NCBI GenBank assembly: GCA_034721855.1
Contig: JAYENB010000218.1
Span: 1-11,287 of the forward strand
Direction: 5' to 3'
DNA from: JAQIBY01 sp034721855
GTDB taxonomy: Bacteria > Bacteroidota > Bacteroidia > Bacteroidales > ML635J-15
Length of the DNA stretch: 11,287 bases
The position numbers and the translations under genes were made by a program. Positions 6,508-11,287 of this stretch are shown here, piece by piece (positions within the stretch are counted from its first letter, which is position 1; each line of letters opens with the position of its first letter). The notes beneath the pieces were generated by a model that searched no databases, was not told where the DNA came from, and saw only the letters and a program-made list of their open reading frames with translations.

Positions 6508-8025
6508 TTATGTTTTTAAGAGTTTAATAATAAAAGTACTTCCTTTTCCGGGGGTTGATTTTACATCAATAAGGCCTTTGTGAGCATTGATAATTTCCTT
6601 TACATAATGCAGGCCCAATCCAAAACCTTTTACATTGTGGATGTTTCCGCTGTTTGCCCTGTAAAATTTGTTAAATATTTTGGATATGGTAGCGTTGTCC
6701 ATTCCAATGCCGTTGTCTTTAACAGCAATGTACAACCATTTATTTTTATTGTATGTTTTTACCGAAATCTCTGGTTGTTTATTCCCTGCATATTTTATCC
6801 CGTTGTCAAGCAGATTGGTGATAACGTTTATCATGTGGTCTTCGTCCACCAAGTAATTGTGGTGTTCTGCATTGAGTTGAATATCTATAGATCCGTTTTG
6901 TTTTTCTATGGTCAGTTTTATGTTGTTAACAGATTCTTTTATAATTTGATGAATATCGTGTTTTTGAAGGTTGATTTTTATATCCCCTTTATCAAGGGAT
7001 GATATTTCAAGTACCTTTTCTACCTGCGAATTAAGACGGTGTGTTTCTTGTGAGATGATATCGGTAAATTGTTTTCTGGCAGTTTCATTGTTTTTGACTT
7101 TTGGATTTTTCAGCGAATCTGCAGCCAGTCTGATGGTTGCTATTGGTGTTTTAAATTCGTGCGTCATGTTGCTAATGAAATCATTCTTTATTTCGCTTAA
7201 TTTTTTTTGCCGAAGGATAACGTAAGTGGTGATGAAAAACGTGATCAGTATCATCAACACAAAAATGACGGAAAGTGTTATTTGTAAGGAAATGCTTTCC
7301 AGGATAAATTTATTTTGTTCAGGAAAGCTGACAGCAATGTATTCTTCTTTGCTAAACACAGCATTGGGAAGCAACCTGATTTTATATGCACTTGGCAGAT
7401 CTGTCTTTTTAAACTCACTGGATTTTAAGTGGGGATGGATATGTTTTTTTTTCACTAAAGCGTATTTGAATTTGCTGTTAATGCCCTGGTCATGGAATTC
7501 TTCTGATAATATTTTGTGTAATGATTCTTTGCTGTATCTTCTTGAAAAAGGGATGTTTTGAATGTTAATTTCAGTTTCAATTTTCTCCAGCAAATCAAAT
7601 AATTCACTTTTATTCTTTTTGAGCATGTCACAAAAATAATCTTCCATGTTCACTATTTTATCCTCCTGGTCTATGATAAAATCTTCAGGATCCAATTCAT
7701 TGTTTAATAAGTGTTCAGGTCTAACATTCCTGTCAAACTCAATATTAATGCTTGTTCCATCCGGATATTTAAAAGAAAACATCATTGGATCAACGGGCTT
7801 AATGCTGTTGTTTGCATCTTTGTTTAACATATCATAGGCATACATGATAGCTTGCCTGCTGTTTAGCCTGTTCGTTGCTTTTACCAATGCAGCGTAAATG
7901 TGTTGATCGTATAATTCTTTTTTTTCTTCATACGATATGCGGATGAAAAAATACTGCAGCCCTATTAACCCTACAATAACCAGGGCCATAAAGTAAATCA
8001 ATATGGTAAATACTGCTTTTTTCAC
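6508..8025 (-). CDS. rprX: Membrane sensor histidine kinase, RprX-like
   Basis: The 505-residue kinase has a first membrane segment at about 7-28, a periplasmic sensor region of about 215 residues (29-245) that I do not recognise, and a second membrane segment at about 246-270. The dimerisation/phosphoacceptor domain has His289 in MTHEFKTP. The ATPase domain has an N box around NLLDNGIKYA (404-413), a G1 box DNGIGM (437-442), an F box FNKFYRA (451-457) and a G2 box GFGLGL (467-472), so all catalytic motifs are intact. It should autophosphorylate and pass phosphate to the regulator encoded five bases downstream. The start is GTG (8023-8025): it directly precedes the basic and hydrophobic N-terminus, and the upstream in-frame ATG runs into a stop. 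A candidate promoter lies about 55 bases upstream. The pairing resembles RprX/RprY; the signal sensed is unknown. Confidence 0.9.
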   Translation of the reverse strand: MKKAVFTILIYFMALVIVGLIGLQYFFIRISYEEKKELYDQHIYAALVKATNRLNSRQAIMYAYDMLNKDANNSIKPVDPMMFSFKYPDGTSINIEFDRNVRPEHLLNNELDPEDFIIDQEDKIVNMEDYFCDMLKKNKSELFDLLEKIETEINIQNIPFSRRYSKESLHKILSEEFHDQGINSKFKYALVKKKHIHPHLKSSEFKKTDLPSAYKIRLLPNAVFSKEEYIAVSFPEQNKFILESISLQITLSVIFVLMILITFFITTYVILRQKKLSEIKNDFISNMTHEFKTPIATIRLAADSLKNPKVKNNETARKQFTDIISQETHRLNSQVEKVLEISSLDKGDIKINLQKHDIHQIIKESVNNIKLTIEKQNGSIDIQLNAEHHNYLVDEDHMINVITNLLDNGIKYAGNKQPEISVKTYNKNKWLYIAVKDNGIGMDNATISKIFNKFYRANSGNIHNVKGFGLGLHYVKEIINAHKGLIDVKSTPGKGSTFIIKLLKT

Positions 8026-8079
8026 TTTGTTGTTTTATGTTCCAATGAACATCAACAATTTAATTACTAATAAATATAT

Positions 8080-8087
8080 CAAAAATA
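8080..8087 (-). promoter_or_regulatory. Candidate -7 box (TATTTTTG) for the rprX-rprY operon
   Basis: The minus strand reads TATTTTTG, a full match to TAnnTTTG, about 55 bases before the GTG start. It is identical to the boxes proposed upstream of the peptidase operon and ppdK. It lies 30 bases inside the end of the repeat at 8118-8351, which could therefore supply or disturb upstream promoter sequence. Confidence 0.4.
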
Positions 8088-8202
8088 CATAATATATTTT
8101 AAAACAGAAAGATTAATTAGTGTTTGTCCATAATGTCCTCCTATTTTTAAGAGTCTGTCAATAAAGTACAGCTTATATAAAAAGCACCAAATTACAAAAC
8201 AG

Positions 8203-8226
8203 TCCGTCTTTGCCGGACAAGTTTTG
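8203..8226 (+). repeat. Direct repeat unit 1 with GTCCG...CGGAC hairpin
   Basis: The unit reads TCCGTCTTTGCCGGACAAGT followed by TTTG. With the preceding G (8202) it forms a 5-bp stem GTCCG/CGGAC around a 7-nt loop. It matches the unit at 8256 at 23 of 24 positions, 53 bases away. It is GC-richer than the surrounding element. Confidence 0.65.
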
Positions 8227-8255
8227 GAATTTCGACCATTGAATATTGAAATTTA

Positions 8256-8279
8256 TCCGTCTTCGCCGGACAAGTTTTG
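8256..8279 (+). repeat. Direct repeat unit 2 with TCCG...CGGA hairpin
   Basis: This is the second copy of the 24-bp unit, differing from the first by one transition in the loop (TTTGC to TTCGC). The preceding base is A instead of G, so the stem shortens to TCCG/CGGA. Confidence 0.65.
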
Positions 8280-8381
8280 TTATTTGTTGCTTGTATTTTG
8301 GAATTTTATTAATCAATATAGATAAATGTTCGACTTTATGGACACACACTATGTAGGTTATGCCATGGTATTCGTGTCGTG

Positions 8382-11090
8382 TTATTCTACGTTTGCCTGA
8401 GCAGCAGACAGCCTGGCAATAGGGACACGGAAAGGTGAACAGGATACATAATTCATGCCAACCCTGTGACAGAATTTCACAGACGCTGGTTCTCCACCAT
8501 GTTCTCCACAAATGCCTATTTTGAGATCCGGTTTGGTTTTGCGTCCTTTTTTGATGCCCATTTCCACCAGTTGTCCGACACCTTCCTGGTCAAGTACCTG
8601 GAAAGGATCATGTTTTAAAATGCCTTTCTCAATGTATATGGGCAAAAATTTGCCTGCATCATCGCGGCTGTAGCCAAATGTCATTTGTGTCAGGTCGTTG
8701 GTGCCGAAAGAGAAAAATTCTGCAGACTGGGCAATCTCATCGGCGGTAAGTGCTGCCCTGGGAATTTCAATCATAGTGCCGACAAGGTGATCTATTTTGT
8801 CATTATATTCTTCAAACACCTTGCTGATGGTTTCCCTGACAATATTTTCCTGCATTTTCATTTCCTGCAGATTGCCGGTAAGTGGTACCATGATTTCGGG
8901 GATAGCTTTTACGTCTTTTTTCTTCAGGTTGAGTGCCGCTTCAATGATGGCCCTGGTTTGCATTTCGGTAATTTCAGGGTATGTGTTCCCCAGGCGGCAA
9001 CCACGATGGCCAAGCATGGGATTTACTTCACTGAGTTCTTCCACCTTGGCTTTAACTTCTTTTGCCGAGATGCCCATTTCTTTGGCCATTTCTTCCTGAT
9101 TTTTCTCATCATGAGGCACAAATTCATGCAATGGTGGGTCCAGCAGGCGTATGGTTACAGGCATGTCATGCATAGCTTCGAAAATACCTTCAAAATCTTC
9201 GCGCTGGTATGGCAGTATTTTATCCAGTGCTTTGCGTCGTTCTTCTTCATCACTAGCCAGGATCATTTCACGTACTGCCTTAATACGTCCGCCTTCAAAA
9301 AACATGTGTTCTGTACGGCATAAGCCGATTCCTTTTGCGCCAAAATCACGTGCCGCTTTAGCGTCATCAGGTGTGTCAGCATTGGTACGTACATGCATTT
9401 TAGTATGTTTTTCGGCCAGATCCATCAGTTTGCCAAAATTGCCGCTGAGTTCGGGTTTTTTGGTTGGTATTTTGCCATCATACACATCTCCTGTTGTCCC
9501 GTTCAGTGATATCCAGTCACCTTCCTTGTAGGATTTATCATCGATGGTAAGTGTGCGTGCTTTGTAATTGATTTTTATGCTTCCTGCACCTGAAATACAG
9601 CATTTACCCATACCTCTTGCCACTACTGCGGCATGTGATGTCATGCCTCCGCGTGCCGTTAAAATACCACGTGCTACATTCATGCCCTCAAGATCTTCAG
9701 GGGAAGTTTCGATGCGCACAAGAAGGGAGTCCTCGTATTTATTGGCTTCATCGGCAAAAAATACAATTTGTCCTGTAGCAGCTCCCGGTGAAGCTGGCAA
9801 GCCTTTTGTCATGCCTTCGGCTTTTTGTAACTCATCTTTATCAAAAACAGGATGAAGTAATTCATCCAGCCTGTTTGGTTCAACTTGCGTGAGCGCTTTT
9901 TTTTCATCTATCAGGCCTTCGTTGAGCATATCAATGGCCATTTTAACCATGGCTGCGCCGGTTCGTTTTCCATTACGTGTTTGCAACAGCCAGAGTTTAC
10001 CTTCCTGGATGGTAAATTCCATATCCTGCATGTCTTTGTAATGATTTTCCAGTTTCTCCTGGATGTCATACAATTCTTTGTACAGTGCCGGCATGGTTTC
10101 TTCGAGAGACGGATACTTGTTCTTTCTCTCTTCTTCTGAGATGTCAGCAAATTCAGCCCATCGTTTTGAACCTGTTTTAGTGATTTGTTGAGGTGTTCTG
10201 ACACCTGCAACCACATCTTCGCCCTGGGCATTGATAAGGTATTCCCCATTAAACATGTTTTCCCCGGTAGCGGCATCCCTTGTGAAGGCTACTCCCGTGG
10301 CAGATTTTTCACCCATGTTACCAAAAACCATGGATTGAACACTGACTGCTGTTCCCCATTCGTGGGGTATTTTATTCATGTTGCGGTAATAGATTGCCCT
10401 TTTGTTGTTCCAACTGTCAAATACTGCCATGATTGAACCCCAGAGTTGTTCCCATGGGTCGGTTGGAAATGCTTTTCCTGTATTGTCTTTAACGGCTTTT
10501 TTAAATTTCTCAACCAGTTCTTTCAGATCGTCAACGTCAAGCTGAGTGTCAAGGTCAATGCCTTTTTTTTCTTTTACCGCTTCAATGATTTCCTCAAAGG
10601 GGTCAATTTCTTCTTTTGAAGAGGGTTTTAGCCCCATTACTACATCGCCGTACATTTGAATGAAACGACGGTATGAATCCCAGGCAAAACGTGGGTTGTT
10701 GGTCTTTTTTATCAGGCCTTCCACAGCATATTCATTTAAGCCTAGGTTAAGAACGGTATCCATCATTCCGGGCATAGATACCCTTGCGCCTGAGCGCACT
10801 GATACCAACAACGGATTTTCATTGCTCCCAAATTCTGTGCCTGTAATATTTTCGATGCCTTGTATGGCTTTTTTTACATCGTCTTTCAGTAATTCAACGG
10901 TTTTTTCATATCCGATTTCGTTATATTCGATGCACGCATCTGTGGTAATGGTAAAGCCGGGCGGAACAGGAACCCCAATCAGGCTCATTTCTGCCAGGTT
11001 TGCACCTTTGCCACCAAGCAGGTTTTTCATATCTGTTTTGCCTTCTGCTTCTTTGTTTCCAAATGTGTAAACACGTTTTTTGTTTGTCAT
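8382..11090 (-). CDS. ppdK: Pyruvate, phosphate dikinase
   Basis: PPDK interconverts pyruvate, ATP and phosphate with phosphoenolpyruvate, AMP and pyrophosphate, and works in glycolysis or gluconeogenesis in many anaerobes. The 902-residue length is normal for the family. The N-terminal ATP-grasp region opens with the glycine-rich LLGGKGANLAEM (24-35) and contains SVRSGARVSMPGMMDT (97-112). The swivelling phosphohistidine domain has GGMTSHAAVVARGMG (481-495), with His486 the phosphocarrier and Thr484 the position used for regulation in plant enzymes. The C-terminal PEP/pyruvate TIM barrel has GLCRTEHMF (589-597), Arg648, GTNDLTQM (796-803) and the catalytic Cys861 in GICGEHGGEP, and ends with the typical SCSPFRVPIARL. 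No frameshift or missing catalytic residue is seen. The ATG at 11088-11090 is the natural start. It appears monocistronic; no PPDK regulatory protein gene is in the window. Cytosolic. Confidence 0.97.
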   Translation of the reverse strand: MTNKKRVYTFGNKEAEGKTDMKNLLGGKGANLAEMSLIGVPVPPGFTITTDACIEYNEIGYEKTVELLKDDVKKAIQGIENITGTEFGSNENPLLVSVRSGARVSMPGMMDTVLNLGLNEYAVEGLIKKTNNPRFAWDSYRRFIQMYGDVVMGLKPSSKEEIDPFEEIIEAVKEKKGIDLDTQLDVDDLKELVEKFKKAVKDNTGKAFPTDPWEQLWGSIMAVFDSWNNKRAIYYRNMNKIPHEWGTAVSVQSMVFGNMGEKSATGVAFTRDAATGENMFNGEYLINAQGEDVVAGVRTPQQITKTGSKRWAEFADISEEERKNKYPSLEETMPALYKELYDIQEKLENHYKDMQDMEFTIQEGKLWLLQTRNGKRTGAAMVKMAIDMLNEGLIDEKKALTQVEPNRLDELLHPVFDKDELQKAEGMTKGLPASPGAATGQIVFFADEANKYEDSLLVRIETSPEDLEGMNVARGILTARGGMTSHAAVVARGMGKCCISGAGSIKINYKARTLTIDDKSYKEGDWISLNGTTGDVYDGKIPTKKPELSGNFGKLMDLAEKHTKMHVRTNADTPDDAKAARDFGAKGIGLCRTEHMFFEGGRIKAVREMILASDEEERRKALDKILPYQREDFEGIFEAMHDMPVTIRLLDPPLHEFVPHDEKNQEEMAKEMGISAKEVKAKVEELSEVNPMLGHRGCRLGNTYPEITEMQTRAIIEAALNLKKKDVKAIPEIMVPLTGNLQEMKMQENIVRETISKVFEEYNDKIDHLVGTMIEIPRAALTADEIAQSAEFFSFGTNDLTQMTFGYSRDDAGKFLPIYIEKGILKHDPFQVLDQEGVGQLVEMGIKKGRKTKPDLKIGICGEHGGEPASVKFCHRVGMNYVSCSPFRVPIARLSAAQANVE

Positions 11091-11152
11091 TGTTTTAAAA
11101 CTTTTATGTGTTTATAAATAAATTGTTTCTCTTACAAGATTTTTACGAATGT

Positions 11153-11160
11153 CAAAAATA
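11153..11160 (-). promoter_or_regulatory. Candidate -7 box (TATTTTTG) for ppdK
   Basis: The minus strand reads TATTTTTG, matching TAnnTTTG, about 62 bases before the ppdK start, so the leader would be roughly 55 bases. The -33 region is A/T-rich without a clear TTTG. It overlaps a 17-bp palindrome that could be an operator. Confidence 0.4.
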
Positions 11161-11174
11161 ACAAAAATTGTTAT
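11158..11174. promoter_or_regulatory. 17-bp palindrome at the ppdK promoter, possible operator
   Basis: ATAACAA, AAA, TTGTTAT forms a perfect 7-bp inverted repeat with a 3-base spacer. It overlaps the first three bases of the candidate -7 box and extends into the spacer toward -33, a position where a bound regulator could block or modulate RNA polymerase. Short AT-rich palindromes arise easily by chance. Confidence 0.3.
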
Positions 11175-11287
11175 TACTGTTGAAAATAATCGCAAAAAAT
11201 AAAAAACGCTATTAAATCAACAAAATCATTAATGGTACTAATAAAAGTCCATCAGGTTTATAGTTCATCATGGGACGAGATTTTCAC
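11175..11287. other. Unassigned end of window upstream of ppdK
   Basis: No feature can be firmly called. On the minus strand one frame is open from the edge to a TAA at 11258-11260, which could be the tail of an upstream gene. On the plus strand ATG at 11270 opens six codons (MGRDFH) to the edge, which could be a divergent gene start. Both are too short to judge. Confidence 0.3.

Larger units (their letters stand above)
8118..8351. mobile_element. MITE-like element, copy B, with 20-bp terminal inverted repeats
   Basis: The left terminus TAGTGTTTGTCCATAATGTC (8118-8137) and the reverse complement of the right terminus (8332-8351) agree at 18 of 20 positions, and the element begins and ends with TA. 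A second left-end sequence, AGAGTCTGTCAATAAAGTA (8150-8168), lies just inside. It matches the left end of copy A and is itself an imperfect inverted match to the right end, so the left side carries two stacked termini. The inside holds two 24-bp direct repeats and no coding frame I can support. It fills most of the gap between the rprX promoter and the end of ppdK. With no transposase inside, it would have to be mobilised in trans, if it is mobile at all. Confidence 0.62.

Noticed and set aside
8202..8279. Possible start of a CRISPR array
   Set aside because: There are only two units, both inside a larger inverted-repeat element, and no cas genes in the window.
8173..8511. 112-codon minus-strand frame over copy B and the 3' end of ppdK
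   Set aside because: It overlaps the conserved C-terminus of ppdK in another frame and reads through repeat sequence; no recognisable protein features.
8685..9323. 212-codon plus-strand frame antisense to ppdK
   Set aside because: Antisense shadow of a strongly conserved gene, with an aromatic-rich composition typical of such frames.

Overview
The window looks like a chromosomal stretch from a member of the Bacteroidota, of low to moderate GC. Four things point there: a PorE-type envelope protein of the kind found with type IX secretion, a PKD-domain exported protein, a two-component pair that reads like RprX/RprY of Bacteroides and Porphyromonas, and candidate promoters with the Bacteroidota -7 box TAnnTTTG and no clear Shine-Dalgarno sequences. 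I cannot name a genus or species.

Layout. (1) Positions 1-596, minus strand: the N-terminal 198 residues of an exported PKD-repeat protein whose C-terminus lies outside the window. (2) Positions 804-4614, plus strand: a tight three-gene operon joined by two ATGA stop/start overlaps. It encodes an exported papain-fold (C1, bleomycin-hydrolase-like) peptidase, the 7-deazaguanine enzyme QueE, and a TPR / five-bladed propeller / CRD / OmpA-C protein with the domain order of PorE. (3) Positions 4621-4787: a near-perfect 167-bp palindrome between convergent genes. (4) Positions 4785-5647, minus strand: yidD followed by a NUMOD4-HNH-HTH endonuclease-like gene. (5) Positions 5810-8025, minus strand: an RprX-like histidine kinase followed by an RprY-like response regulator, bracketed by two related repeats (5676-5764 and 8118-8351). 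(6) Positions 8382-11090, minus strand: full-length pyruvate phosphate dikinase with a candidate promoter and palindromic operator upstream.

How they fit together. The PorE-like protein should anchor an envelope complex to peptidoglycan, and the exported peptidase and PKD protein are envelope or secreted products. YidD assists insertion of membrane proteins, and the kinase/regulator pair probably senses envelope conditions. QueE (queuosine or preQ pathway) and PPDK (pyruvate/PEP interconversion) are housekeeping metabolism. There is no sign of a phage, CRISPR array, tRNA or rRNA. The least ordinary parts are the intergenic repeats, which look like MITE-type elements with TA...TA ends, and the coupling of queE between two envelope genes. 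I do not see a complete, clearly new multi-gene system.
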